From Rhizobium sp. C1 (GTDB taxonomy: Bacteria; Pseudomonadota; Alphaproteobacteria; Rhizobiales; Rhizobiaceae), in assembly GCF_021026335.1 (NCBI RefSeq), contig NZ_JAJNCY010000009.1, positions 115,993 through 179,992 on the forward strand: DNA of 64,000 nt. Direction: 5' to 3'. This document shows positions 37,199-45,072 of the stretch, one piece after another. Both the position numbers and the translations under genes were made by a program. The notes under the pieces are model-generated. The model saw nothing but the letters and a program-made list of their open reading frames with translations, did no database searches and was not told where the DNA came from. How positions within the stretch are numbered: the first letter of the stretch is position 1; each line of letters starts with the position of its first letter.

Positions 37199-37390
37199 TC
37201 AGGTATCGTCCTTCTTGAGACGATACTCCCCCGTCACGGGATCCTTCACCAGGGTCCCGTGCGCGCCGTTCTCGACCTCGCGACGGCGCGCGTTGGCGTT
37301 CTCCGTGGCCTTGCGGGCATCGGCAACGAAACGCCTGAAGAAGATGTAAACGCCTGCCGCAACAATCAGCAGGAAAAGCGTCTGGGGCAT
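37199..37390 (-). CDS. Small membrane protein downstream of sppA
   Basis: 63-residue protein with an N-terminal membrane helix (MPQTLFLLIVAAGVYIFFRR) and a charged tail with Arg-rich ADARKATENANARRRE and LVKDPVTGEYRLKK. The last motif, DPxTGEYR, resembles the C-terminal ends of small rhizobial membrane proteins in the same position. It starts 21 bases after sppA stops and is probably co-transcribed. Function unknown; association with the peptidase is possible but not shown. Confidence 0.75.
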   Translation of the reverse strand: MPQTLFLLIVAAGVYIFFRRFVADARKATENANARRREVENGAHGTLVKDPVTGEYRLKKDDT

Positions 37391-37411
37391 CCTGTCCTCA
37401 CGAAAGGGCGA

Positions 37412-38278
37412 TCAAAGCCCGAAACGACCCCATAATGCCTTGTCTTCCGCCGTTTGCGCAAGGGTGGCAATCGCGCCCTCCCCGGCTGCCGCTCCGATAT
37501 CGCTGCCGACGCTGACGCCCGGCATGCGGCGCCCGAAGAGCGAGCGCTGGCCGGAAACGAGTTCGAGCTTTACCTTGTCGCCGAAGTCGCGGCGCAGAAC
37601 CTCGCGGGCATGGCCCAGACCATCAATGAGGCCGAGTTCCCGCGCCTTGATGCCTGTCCAGAACAGGCCTGAAAAGATCGCCGGATCGTCGGCAAGCTTG
37701 CCTACTCGACGCTGCTTCACCATATCAATGAAGACCTGATGGATTTCGAGCTGCAACGTCTTCAGATATTCGATGTCGCCTTCCTTTTCCGGCTGAAAGG
37801 GGTCGAGGATCGCCTTGTTCTCGCCGGCGGTGTAGACGCGGCGTTCGACGCCGATCTTCTTCAGCAGTTCCGGAAAGCCGAAACCGCCGGATACGACGCC
37901 GATGGAGCCGACGATGGAGGTTTCATCCGCAAAGATCACGTCGCCGGCCAGCGCGATCATGTAGCCGCCCGAAGCGGCTACGTCCTCGGCGAAAACATAG
38001 ACCTTCTTGTTGTGCTCGGCGGCGAGATCGCGAATACGGCGATAGATCAGCCGCGACTGGACCGGCGAACCGCCGGGTGAATTGATCTGAATGGCAACGG
38101 CGGAGGATTTCTTCGAGGCGAAGGCCTTTTCGAGCGCGGGCGCAACGCTGGCAAGATTGAGCGCGGGGCGAAACTGGCTGCCGCCCGCCATGATCGTCCC
38201 CTGCAGCCGGACAACCGGTATGACCGTCTCCTCTTTCCGAAAGCGGGCAGGGAGGTAGCGGCGAAACAGGTCTTTCAT
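37412..38278 (-). CDS. sppA: Signal peptide peptidase SppA-like serine protease (S49)
   Basis: 288-residue member of the short S49 group. The Ser/Lys dyad can be placed as S103 in AASGGYMIAL and K155 in AGENKAILDP; the spacing of 52 equals that of the Bacillus SppA dyad. INSPGGSPVQS and SIVGSIGVVSGG are the other family motifs. No strong N-terminal membrane helix is seen, so it may be cytoplasmic or peripheral, or begin further upstream. Likely digests cleaved signal peptides or acts in envelope quality control. Leads an operon with a 63-residue membrane protein. Confidence 0.88.
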   Translation of the reverse strand: MKDLFRRYLPARFRKEETVIPVVRLQGTIMAGGSQFRPALNLASVAPALEKAFASKKSSAVAIQINSPGGSPVQSRLIYRRIRDLAAEHNKKVYVFAEDVAASGGYMIALAGDVIFADETSIVGSIGVVSGGFGFPELLKKIGVERRVYTAGENKAILDPFQPEKEGDIEYLKTLQLEIHQVFIDMVKQRRVGKLADDPAIFSGLFWTGIKARELGLIDGLGHAREVLRRDFGDKVKLELVSGQRSLFGRRMPGVSVGSDIGAAAGEGAIATLAQTAEDKALWGRFGL

Positions 38279-38351
38279 GGATGAGCCTTCAATTGCGGGT
38301 GCTGACAGGAGATGTAGGCATCAGCCATCAAAACACAATGGAAGGGCTTAA

Positions 38352-38381
38352 AAATCAGTGTCCGCCCGCATCTTTGCGGGC
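38352..38381 (-). terminator. Terminator-like hairpin of the methyltransferase operon
   Basis: GCCCGC (38364-38369) and GCGGGC (38376-38381) pair around a 6-base loop. On the minus strand a short T-run lies about ten bases later, so it is a weak intrinsic terminator for the operon ending at 38469. The rest of the 190-base gap shows no gene. Confidence 0.4.
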
Positions 38382-38468
38382 CTTGATTGAACCACTCACG
38401 CGACGGTCCCGCCGCGCGAGTCTCGAGAGCCGAGCAAGGCTTTAAAGCCGGACCGGGTTTCTCCGCGA

Positions 38469-38690
38469 TCAGTTTCTGATCTTGCCGCGCGATTCGGACC
38501 CGTCATTGTAGATGCAATAGCAGGGTTCGCCGTTCTTGCCGGCCTCAACCATGCACCAGTCTTCATTGGCGCTGTCGGAATCGATTACGACGCAACGAGA
38601 CTGCGGCTTCGCCTCGGCGATCAAGGCGCTGCCGGACAGGATGGCGACGGTTGCAAAAAGGGCGCTGGAAATTCGGGTAACAGTGTTCAT
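38469..38690 (-). CDS. Small exported peptide with four cysteines
   Basis: 73-residue protein; a signal peptide of about 27 residues (SSALFATVAILSGSALIAEA) leaves a 46-residue mature peptide with C33, C46, C57 and C59, enough for two disulfides, in a polar sequence ending SESRGKIRN. No family recognised. Its ATG overlaps the TGA of the upstream methyltransferase gene by ATGA, so translation is coupled, which makes the gene very likely real despite its size. Confidence 0.7.
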   Translation of the reverse strand: MNTVTRISSALFATVAILSGSALIAEAKPQSRCVVIDSDSANEDWCMVEAGKNGEPCYCIYNDGSESRGKIRN

Positions 38691-39475
38691 TTTTTAAAAC
38701 CTTTTGAAATTAAACGCCGATAGCCGGCGCGGCCGTTATTCAGGTCATCAATATCGGGCGCGAATTTATGCGCCTCCCCTAAATGAATAACAAAAGGTGC
38801 ACGGAAGACAAGGCGCGCGCGTGAGCCTTTCACAGCCGAAACGAGCATCCGAATGGCCGGCTCGCCGGCGCGCGGATGAACCAGCGTGATCTCCAGCCCG
38901 CCGAAACGGCGGCCGCAGGCGGCGATGATTTCGGCAACGGATTCGGGTCGGGCGATCAGCGACAGTTCTCCGCCCGGCTTGAGGATTGCGCCGGCGGTGC
39001 GGATCCAGCTTTCGAAAAGGCCCTCGGTCATGGCATGGGCATCCGCCCTCAGCGCATCCGGCGCCCGACGATCGGCCGCCGCATTGAAGGGCGGGTTCAT
39101 GATGACGTGATCGAAAACCTCGTCGTCCAGGCCGGCAGCGAGCCTTGCCCTGCCCTTCAGCGTGACATCGGCCTCAACGACAGACACGCGGGCGGCCAGA
39201 TGCGCGTTTTGCGGCAGGGCAATGGATTTTCGGGCGAATTGGGCCATTTCCGGCGCGCGCTCAATGAGTGCGACGTCGACTTCGGCAAGGCGCGAGGCGA
39301 CGGCCAGACCGGCCGCACCTGCCCCGGCCCCGAGATCGGCGACCTTCTGCGCGCCCCTGTCGGGCACCATGGCGGCAAGCAACATGGCGTCCACGCCGGA
39401 ACGATGGCCGCCAGTCGCCGGCTGAACGACATGGAAACCGCCGAAATGAAAGGCGTCGACGGTTTCGGCAGTCAC
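38687..39475 (-). CDS. tRNA1(Val) (adenine-N6)-methyltransferase-like protein
   Basis: 262-residue class I methyltransferase of the YfiC/TrmN6 type. N-terminal FHVVQPATGGHRSGVDAMLLAAM (core: QPATGGHRSGVDAMLLAA), SAM motif I VADLGAGAGAAGLAVA, and the amino-methyltransferase motif NPPF in VIMNPPFN. E. coli TrmN6 methylates A37 of tRNA-Val; that this protein has the same target is inferred. It overlaps its upstream DUF2007 gene and its downstream small exported gene by 4 bases each. Confidence 0.85.
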   Translation of the reverse strand: MTAETVDAFHFGGFHVVQPATGGHRSGVDAMLLAAMVPDRGAQKVADLGAGAGAAGLAVASRLAEVDVALIERAPEMAQFARKSIALPQNAHLAARVSVVEADVTLKGRARLAAGLDDEVFDHVIMNPPFNAAADRRAPDALRADAHAMTEGLFESWIRTAGAILKPGGELSLIARPESVAEIIAACGRRFGGLEITLVHPRAGEPAIRMLVSAVKGSRARLVFRAPFVIHLGEAHKFAPDIDDLNNGRAGYRRLISKGFKK

Positions 39476-39705
39476 GTCGGGTTCCTGTACCTGAGTTCCG
39501 CGGCGAGACCGGCATCGGTCACGATGGCGCGGGCTTCATCGATGCGGTCGCTGTCCACCAGGACGCGGCGAGGAATGGCGCCGATCGAGCCGTCCAGCAC
39601 GCTCATCGTGTGGTCGGCGACCATGCAAATGATTCCCGCATCCCGCATCAGGCTTTCCAGAAAGGAGATCAGGACCGGATCATTCGTCCGGACAAGCTCT
39701 TCCAT
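39472..39705 (-). CDS. DUF2007 domain protein
   Basis: 77-residue protein matching the short DUF2007 family (putative signal-transducing protein; fold related to GlnB-like ferredoxin-type domains). MEELVRTNDPVLISFLESLM, then CMVADHTMSVLDGSIGAIPRRVLVD (core: DGSIGAIPRRVLV) and a final AR helix. It heads the operon with the TrmN6-like methyltransferase, overlapping it by 4 bases. Divergent from the polyprenyl synthase. No biochemical role established. Confidence 0.85.
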   Translation of the reverse strand: MEELVRTNDPVLISFLESLMRDAGIICMVADHTMSVLDGSIGAIPRRVLVDSDRIDEARAIVTDAGLAAELRYRNPT

Positions 39706-39809
39706 GTTCCTTATTCTCCTTAAAAACTGCTAGGCGAGGCAAATCGCCTCTTGCCGCGCCTTTGGCCCCTTCGCTATTGTCGAGCGACATAATAGCAGGA
39801 GTGCTTTCA

Positions 39810-40826
39810 TTGGGCGTCGTCATACCGCTTGAAGAAAACAAAAACAAACAGGCATCGGTCAAGCCGCTCGTCGACCTGACCAAGAGCGGAATGCAGCGCG
39901 TCAACCAGCTGATCCTTTCCAAGGCCGGCTCCGACGTCGAGATGATCCCGGAAGTCGCCAATCATCTGATTTCCTCGGGCGGCAAGCGGCTGCGCCCCAT
40001 GCTGACGCTGGCGGCTGCGGAACTCTGCGGCTATGTCGGCGAGAACCATATCCGGCTGGCCGCCTCGGTCGAGTTCATGCACACGGCAACACTTCTCCAC
40101 GACGATGTCGTGGACGAAAGCGCCATGCGGCGCGGCAAGTCGACCGCACGGATGATCTGGGGCAACCAGGCGAGTGTTCTCGTCGGCGACTTCCTGCTCG
40201 GCCAGGCCTTCAAGATGATGGTCGATGCCGGGTCGATGGATGCGCTGGACGTGCTGGCGACCGCTGCGACCGTAATTGCCGAGGGCGAGGTCATGCAGCT
40301 TTCCGCCGCCAAGAACATGGAAACGACGGAGGACGACTATCTCGCCGTCATCCGGGCCAAGACGGCCGCGCTGTTTGCTGCGGCCGCGGAAGTCGGCCCG
40401 ATTGTGGCTGGCGAAAGCAAGGCGATGCGCAATGCGCTGAAGTCCTACGGCATGAACCTTGGCCTTGCCTTCCAGCTGGTCGACGACGTGCTGGATTACG
40501 GCGGCTCGAGCGCCGAGCTGGGCAAGAACACCGGCGACGACTTCCGCGAAGGCAAGATCACGCTGCCGGTCATTCTCGCCTACCGCCGCGGGTCGGCGGA
40601 GGAGCGCGCCTTCTGGAAGAAAGCCATCGAGGAAGGCCAGTCGAGCGACGAGAACCTGGCGATCGCTTTTGGCCTCATCAAGAAATATGGCAGCCTTGCC
40701 GACACCATCACGCGTGCGCGCCATTACGGCACCATTGCGCGCGATGCATTGGCACCGCTGCCGGAAACACCGCTCAAGGATGCACTGCTCGAGGTGATCG
40801 ATTTCTGCATCGAACGCGTCAGCTGA
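39810..40826 (+). CDS. ispB: Polyprenyl (probably octa/decaprenyl) diphosphate synthase
   Basis: 338-residue trans-prenyltransferase that builds the ubiquinone side chain from FPP and IPP. It shows GGKRLRPMLTLAAAELCG, the first Asp-rich motif LLHDDVVDE, GNQASVLVGDFLLGQAF and the second Asp-rich motif in QLVDDVLDYGG, followed by GKITLPVILAYR. Rhizobial enzymes commonly make decaprenyl chains; length cannot be read from the motifs. A TTG start at 39810 is chosen because AGGAG lies eight bases upstream and the product begins LGVVIPLEE as in relatives; GTG at 39801 is the alternative. Confidence 0.92.
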   Translation: MGVVIPLEENKNKQASVKPLVDLTKSGMQRVNQLILSKAGSDVEMIPEVANHLISSGGKRLRPMLTLAAAELCGYVGENHIRLAASVEFMHTATLLHDDVVDESAMRRGKSTARMIWGNQASVLVGDFLLGQAFKMMVDAGSMDALDVLATAATVIAEGEVMQLSAAKNMETTEDDYLAVIRAKTAALFAAAAEVGPIVAGESKAMRNALKSYGMNLGLAFQLVDDVLDYGGSSAELGKNTGDDFREGKITLPVILAYRRGSAEERAFWKKAIEEGQSSDENLAIAFGLIKKYGSLADTITRARHYGTIARDALAPLPETPLKDALLEVIDFCIERVS

Positions 40827-40989
40827 GTCGCCTGCCGCCCGCGATCCGTAAACTACGGAGCCGCGAACGGCGGGGGGACGGATTTTGTTGCGGCGCTGCT
40901 TCAAAAAAGCCATGCTCGGTCCGAATCATACCGACGGCGACGCGGCCGTCTGATGTCCGCGTCCGTGGACGTTGTTGAAAGGTTTCTTC

Positions 40990-42843
40990 ATGCGGAAATT
41001 GTCACTTTCGGCTCTTCTTTGCAGCGCAGCGCTTGCGGCACTTCTTGCCGGCGCGGGCGGCGCATGGGCCAAGCCGGCGGAGACGCCCGCCAAGGCCGAG
41101 GTCGAAGTGAAATTCGATCCGGAATCGGTCGACAGTTTCGCAGGCGCCTATCTGGCCGCGTTCACCGCCGATAGCGATGGCGACTACAAGCACGCGATCG
41201 AGCTCTATCGCGTGGCGCTCGATTTCGAGCCGAACAATCTGCAGATTCAGGAGCGGTTGATGATCAATCTGTTCCTGAACGGCGACTTCGACGATGGCGT
41301 CAAGCTTGCCCAGACGCTCAAGAAGGATCCCGCCGTCGAGCGCGTCACCACGCTGTCGCTGGGCATCGACGCGATCCGGCAGAAGCAGTTTTCCAAGGCG
41401 CGCAAATTGCTCGTCTACAAGGGGCCGAACGATCTCGACCGCATGATGAACAGTCTTCTCGTCGCCTGGGCCGATTTCGGCGCGGGCAAGAAGAAGGAAG
41501 CGCTGGACTCCATCGTCAATCTGAACGGGCCCGAGTGGTTCAAGATCTTCAAGAACTATCATGCCGGCGTGATGTCGGCGCTGGCGGGCGACAAGGAGAA
41601 CGCCCGCAAGTATCTGACCAACGCGATCACCGACAAGGAAGGCGGCGCTGCGGCGCAGGATGTCTTCGTGCGTTCCGTCATTGCACTGGCCGGTGTCGAG
41701 TCGCAGTCCGGCGACAAGCAGAAGGCGCTCGACGCGCTGGCCTCCGGCGAAGAACTGACGGGCCGCTATGCGCCCTTTCAAACCGTACGCGACATGATCG
41801 AAAAGGGTCAGCCGATCAAGCAGCAGGTGGCATCGCCCGCCGATGGCGCAAGCGCCGTGCTCTTTTCCATCGGCAGCGCGCTCAACCAGTCGGTCAGCGG
41901 CAATGCCGGCATGCGCGACAATGCGCAGGAAATCGTGGCTTTTTACCTGAACGCAGCGCTGGCGCTTTCGCCCGATAGCGCCGATGTGATGATTCTCCTC
42001 GGCAGCGTCGCCGATGGCGCCGGCAAGCCGGAAAAGGCGATCGACTATTATAGCAAGGTGGATCCGGCTTCGCCGATGCACCGTGTCTCGGAACTGCAGA
42101 TGGGTCTGGACCTCGGCCAGACGGGCAAGCATGAGGAAGCTGTTCAGCATCTCAAGAAGCTGATTGCGGAAGACCCGTCAGATTTCCGCTCTTACCTTGC
42201 TCTGGGCAGCGTCTACGCCGACAAGGAAAACTATGCGGCGATGGCATCGACCTATGACGACGCGGTGAAGGCCATCGGTCCCAACCCCACACGCGGCCAA
42301 TGGGCGATCTTCTATCAGCGCGGCATCGCCTATGAGCGACTGAAGAAGTGGGCCGACGCCGAGCCGAACTTCAAGAAGGCGCTGGAACTTTTCCCCGACC
42401 AGCCTCAGGTCTTGAACTATCTCGGCTATTCCTGGATCGACATGAACACGCATCTCGACGAAGGCATGGCCATGATCAAGAAGGCCGTCGATATTCGTCC
42501 GGACGACGGCTATATCGTCGATTCGCTCGGCTGGGCCTATTACCGCACCGGCAAGTATGAGGATGCCGTGCGCGAGCTTCAGCGTGCCGTGCAGCTGAAG
42601 GAAGGCGACGCGACTATCAACGATCACTATGGCGATGCGCTGTGGCGGGTTGGCCGCAAGCTCGAGGCGACGTTCCAGTGGAACCGCGCCCTGGTGGCCA
42701 AGCCGGAGCCCGATCTGGAAGCCAAGATCAAGGCCAAGCTGAAGGATGGACTGCCCGACCTGAACGGCAAGACACCGGCCGAGGCCGATGCCGAAAAGGC
42801 CATTCAGGCGCCGGCGTCCGATGCGCCGGGCAAGAAGTCCTGA
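40990..42843 (+). CDS. Exported tetratricopeptide repeat protein
   Basis: 617-residue periplasmic protein with a signal peptide (about 1-28, ending GGAWA) and many TPR units, for example AYLAAFTADSDGDYKHAIELYRVALDFEPNN near the N-terminus (core: GDYKHAIELYRVALDF) and the C-terminal run with NYLGYSWIDMNTHLDEG, VDSLGWAYYRTGKYEDAV and NDHYGDALWRVGRKLEA. The last motifs are typical of long alphaproteobacterial TPR proteins that probably scaffold envelope complexes. ATG at 40990 follows GAAAGG. Followed by ispE after 27 bases, possibly co-transcribed. Confidence 0.87.
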   Translation: MRKLSLSALLCSAALAALLAGAGGAWAKPAETPAKAEVEVKFDPESVDSFAGAYLAAFTADSDGDYKHAIELYRVALDFEPNNLQIQERLMINLFLNGDFDDGVKLAQTLKKDPAVERVTTLSLGIDAIRQKQFSKARKLLVYKGPNDLDRMMNSLLVAWADFGAGKKKEALDSIVNLNGPEWFKIFKNYHAGVMSALAGDKENARKYLTNAITDKEGGAAAQDVFVRSVIALAGVESQSGDKQKALDALASGEELTGRYAPFQTVRDMIEKGQPIKQQVASPADGASAVLFSIGSALNQSVSGNAGMRDNAQEIVAFYLNAALALSPDSADVMILLGSVADGAGKPEKAIDYYSKVDPASPMHRVSELQMGLDLGQTGKHEEAVQHLKKLIAEDPSDFRSYLALGSVYADKENYAAMASTYDDAVKAIGPNPTRGQWAIFYQRGIAYERLKKWADAEPNFKKALELFPDQPQVLNYLGYSWIDMNTHLDEGMAMIKKAVDIRPDDGYIVDSLGWAYYRTGKYEDAVRELQRAVQLKEGDATINDHYGDALWRVGRKLEATFQWNRALVAKPEPDLEAKIKAKLKDGLPDLNGKTPAEADAEKAIQAPASDAPGKKS

Positions 42844-42870
42844 CCGGGCAACCGAGCAGGACATTTCGCC

Positions 42871-43758
42871 ATGGCTCTTACTGAAATCGCCCCGGCGAAG
42901 ATTAATCTTGCGCTGCACGTGACCGGGCAGCGCGAGGATGGCTATCACCTGCTTGAAACCGTCGTGACCTTTTCCAACGCCGGCGATGTGGTGACTGTGG
43001 AGGCAGCGGCAGAGGACGGTTTCTCCATGTCCGGCCGCTTCTCGCAGGGACTTTCGCGGCAAGCCGGAGGATCGGACGGCAACCTGGTCCTGAGGGCGCG
43101 CGACGCGCTGCGCGAGGCTTTGGCCGAAGAGGGTTTGAGCGCACCGCCCGTCACCATCCATCTCGAAAAGAACTTGCCCGTTGCCTCCGGCATAGGCGGC
43201 GGCTCGGCGGATGCTGCGGCCACGCTGCGGGCCCTGCTACGCCACTGGCATGCGGCCCCCGCTGCCGCCGCGCTGGACCGGCTGGCTATCCGGCTCGGCG
43301 CTGATATTCCGATGTGCATGGTGGGCAAGCCGCTGATGGCAAGCGGCGTGGGTGAGAACATCGCCTTGCTGCCCGGGATGCCGTCCTTCCATTGCATCAT
43401 TGCCAACCCGCTGCAGCCGGTTTCAACGCCGCAGGTCTTTCAGCGGCTAACCGAAAAGCACAATCCACCTATCTCCGCCCTGCCCGTTCTGACGAGCCCG
43501 GTCGACTGGCTCGCCTGGCTTGGCAGCCTGCGCAACGATCTCGAGCCGCCGGCGCGGCAGCTGCAGAGCAGGATCGCCGAGCTGTCGGGCCTCATGAAGG
43601 ACACGGGTGCCGCCCTTGTCAGGATGTCCGGTTCGGGTGCAAGCTGCTTTGCACTTTACGAAACGGAAGCGCAGGCCAGCGAAAGCCTTGAGAAGCTGAC
43701 TGCGGCGCGCCCGCAATGGTTCTTCATGCAGACACGCACGGTGGGAACAGGAGATTGA
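42871..43758 (+). CDS. ispE: 4-diphosphocytidyl-2-C-methyl-D-erythritol kinase
   Basis: 295-residue GHMP kinase of the MEP pathway; phosphorylates CDP-ME at the 2-hydroxyl. EIAPAKINLALHVTGQREDGYHLLETV is the IspE start (core: PAKINLALHVTGQREDGYH), the ATP loop is PVASGIGGGSADAAATLRAL and the third GHMP motif is MSGSGASCFALY. Works downstream of Dxs at the left end of the window. moaB follows after 4 bases. Confidence 0.95.
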   Translation: MALTEIAPAKINLALHVTGQREDGYHLLETVVTFSNAGDVVTVEAAAEDGFSMSGRFSQGLSRQAGGSDGNLVLRARDALREALAEEGLSAPPVTIHLEKNLPVASGIGGGSADAAATLRALLRHWHAAPAAAALDRLAIRLGADIPMCMVGKPLMASGVGENIALLPGMPSFHCIIANPLQPVSTPQVFQRLTEKHNPPISALPVLTSPVDWLAWLGSLRNDLEPPARQLQSRIAELSGLMKDTGAALVRMSGSGASCFALYETEAQASESLEKLTAARPQWFFMQTRTVGTGD

Positions 43759-43762
43759 GGCC

Positions 43763-44317
43763 ATGCCCGGACTTGACGCGACGCGCCCCTTCATCCCCGT
43801 GGGCATTGCGATCCTGACCGTCTCGGATACGCGGACACTTGCCGACGACAAATCCGGCGACACGCTGCAGGCGCGCATTCTGGACGCCGGCCACACGCTC
43901 GTCGACCGGGCCATCGTCACCGACGACAAGGCGCTGATCCGCGCACGCGTCGAAGCCTGGACGAAGCAGGACGATATCGACGTCGTCATCACCACCGGCG
44001 GAACGGGCTTTACCGGGCGCGATGTCACACCGGAAGCGCTGGAGCCGCTGTTCGAGAAGAAGATGGACGGCTTCTCGGAAGTCTTCCACCGCATTTCCTA
44101 TGACAAGATCGGCACGTCGACGATCCAATCACGCGCCACGGGCGGCGTTGCCAATGCGACCTTCATCTTCGTGCTGCCCGGCTCGCCCGGCGCCTGCAAG
44201 GACGCCTGGGACGGCATTCTGAAAGGCCAGCTCGACTATCGCCACCTGCCATGCAATTTCGTGGAAATCATGCCGCGGCTGGATGAGCATCTGAAACGCG
44301 GTCAACCTGCGAGCTGA
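43763..44317 (+). CDS. moaB: Molybdenum cofactor biosynthesis protein B
   Basis: 184-residue MoCF-domain protein that adenylylates molybdopterin or supports that step. IAILTVSDTRTLADDKSGD, then DVVITTGGTGFTGRDVTPEAL with the pterin/AMP-binding GGTG, and FVLPGSPGACKDAWDGIL are MoaB hallmarks. ATG at 43786 is not needed: the start at 43763 (MPGLDATRPF) sits right after ispE. Adds to the molybdenum theme of modABC and modE, although 25 kb away. Confidence 0.94.
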   Translation: MPGLDATRPFIPVGIAILTVSDTRTLADDKSGDTLQARILDAGHTLVDRAIVTDDKALIRARVEAWTKQDDIDVVITTGGTGFTGRDVTPEALEPLFEKKMDGFSEVFHRISYDKIGTSTIQSRATGGVANATFIFVLPGSPGACKDAWDGILKGQLDYRHLPCNFVEIMPRLDEHLKRGQPAS

Positions 44318-44350
44318 CACCGCTCAATCGGCCAGTCAGAGCGCCGTGCG

Positions 44351-44869
44351 CTAGATCTCGCGCGCCGTCACCCAGGCAGGGATGATCTCGGAACGCAGCA
44401 CGCGTTTCTTCAACCCCGCCGCAAGCTTTTCCAGATTGAAGCCGCTGCGGGCGAGTGTCATGGCCTGACGCTTGGTCAGGATGACCCCGTTTTCCAGCGC
44501 ACGGCGCTTACGGCCGATCCGCTGAAACAGCGGCTTCCTGAAGGTGCGGGAATCGGAAAAACGGGCGGGATCTCGCGTCACCGACGCGTATTCGAAGATC
44601 TCCTCGATCCACCCGGGTTGCGGCCTTGCACCGGGCTCGATGAGAAACAGCCAGTCGCCGCGCGCGGCCTCCAGCACATCCTTGATTTCCCAGGCGCCGT
44701 AATAACGACAGCCAGCGGCTTCGGCGAGCTTCTGAATGCCGTCGCTGGAGCCCCGATCCAGAATGAGAACATCGGAAACCAAGCCTTCGACCGCACCCGA
44801 CACCAGCGCATTCAGCGTATGCGCCGCCTCAGTCTCCTGATCTCTGCATTCCATGATGATCGTCAGCAT
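44351..44869 (-). CDS. Glycosyltransferase family 2-like short protein
   Basis: 172-residue protein with the beginning of a GT-A fold: MLTIIMECRDQETEAAHTLNALVSGAVEGLVSDVLILDRGSSDGIQ (core: DVLILDRGSSDG). The DxD-type metal motif expected near residue 80 is replaced by IEPGARPQPGW, so catalysis is doubtful. Basic C-terminus. Length is about half that of a complete GT2 enzyme. Similar short proteins are common in rhizobia; function unknown. Convergent with moaB. Confidence 0.7.
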   Translation of the reverse strand: MLTIIMECRDQETEAAHTLNALVSGAVEGLVSDVLILDRGSSDGIQKLAEAAGCRYYGAWEIKDVLEAARGDWLFLIEPGARPQPGWIEEIFEYASVTRDPARFSDSRTFRKPLFQRIGRKRRALENGVILTKRQAMTLARSGFNLEKLAAGLKKRVLRSEIIPAWVTAREI

Positions 44870-44935
44870 GAAATCGATTTAACGCATTGCAGCATGAAAT
44901 GCCACATTTCTGTCACGAGGGATGATTGCAAGTTT

Positions 44936-44968
44936 GTTCTTGTCTTGTTCTCATTTCCGCGATAGGAA
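44936..44968 (+). promoter_or_regulatory. Candidate SOS (LexA) box and promoter before the radical SAM gene
   Basis: GTTCTTGTCTTGTTC at 44936-44950 fits GTTC-N7-GTTC, the direct-repeat LexA box of alphaproteobacteria. It overlaps a possible -35 (TTGTCT, 44940-44945), with TAGGAA (44963-44968) 17 bases downstream as -10. The start codon is about 105 bases further. The motif is short enough to arise by chance about once or twice per window, so it needs testing. Confidence 0.45.
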
Positions 44969-45072
44969 TATAGTCATTGAACCGGCGAGCGAGTCTCGTT
45001 GCAGTTTAGAATACGCATCGTGCCTGCCGACAATCGAATGCGATTTTCGGACCGATGCGGAGGGAGTTTCCG

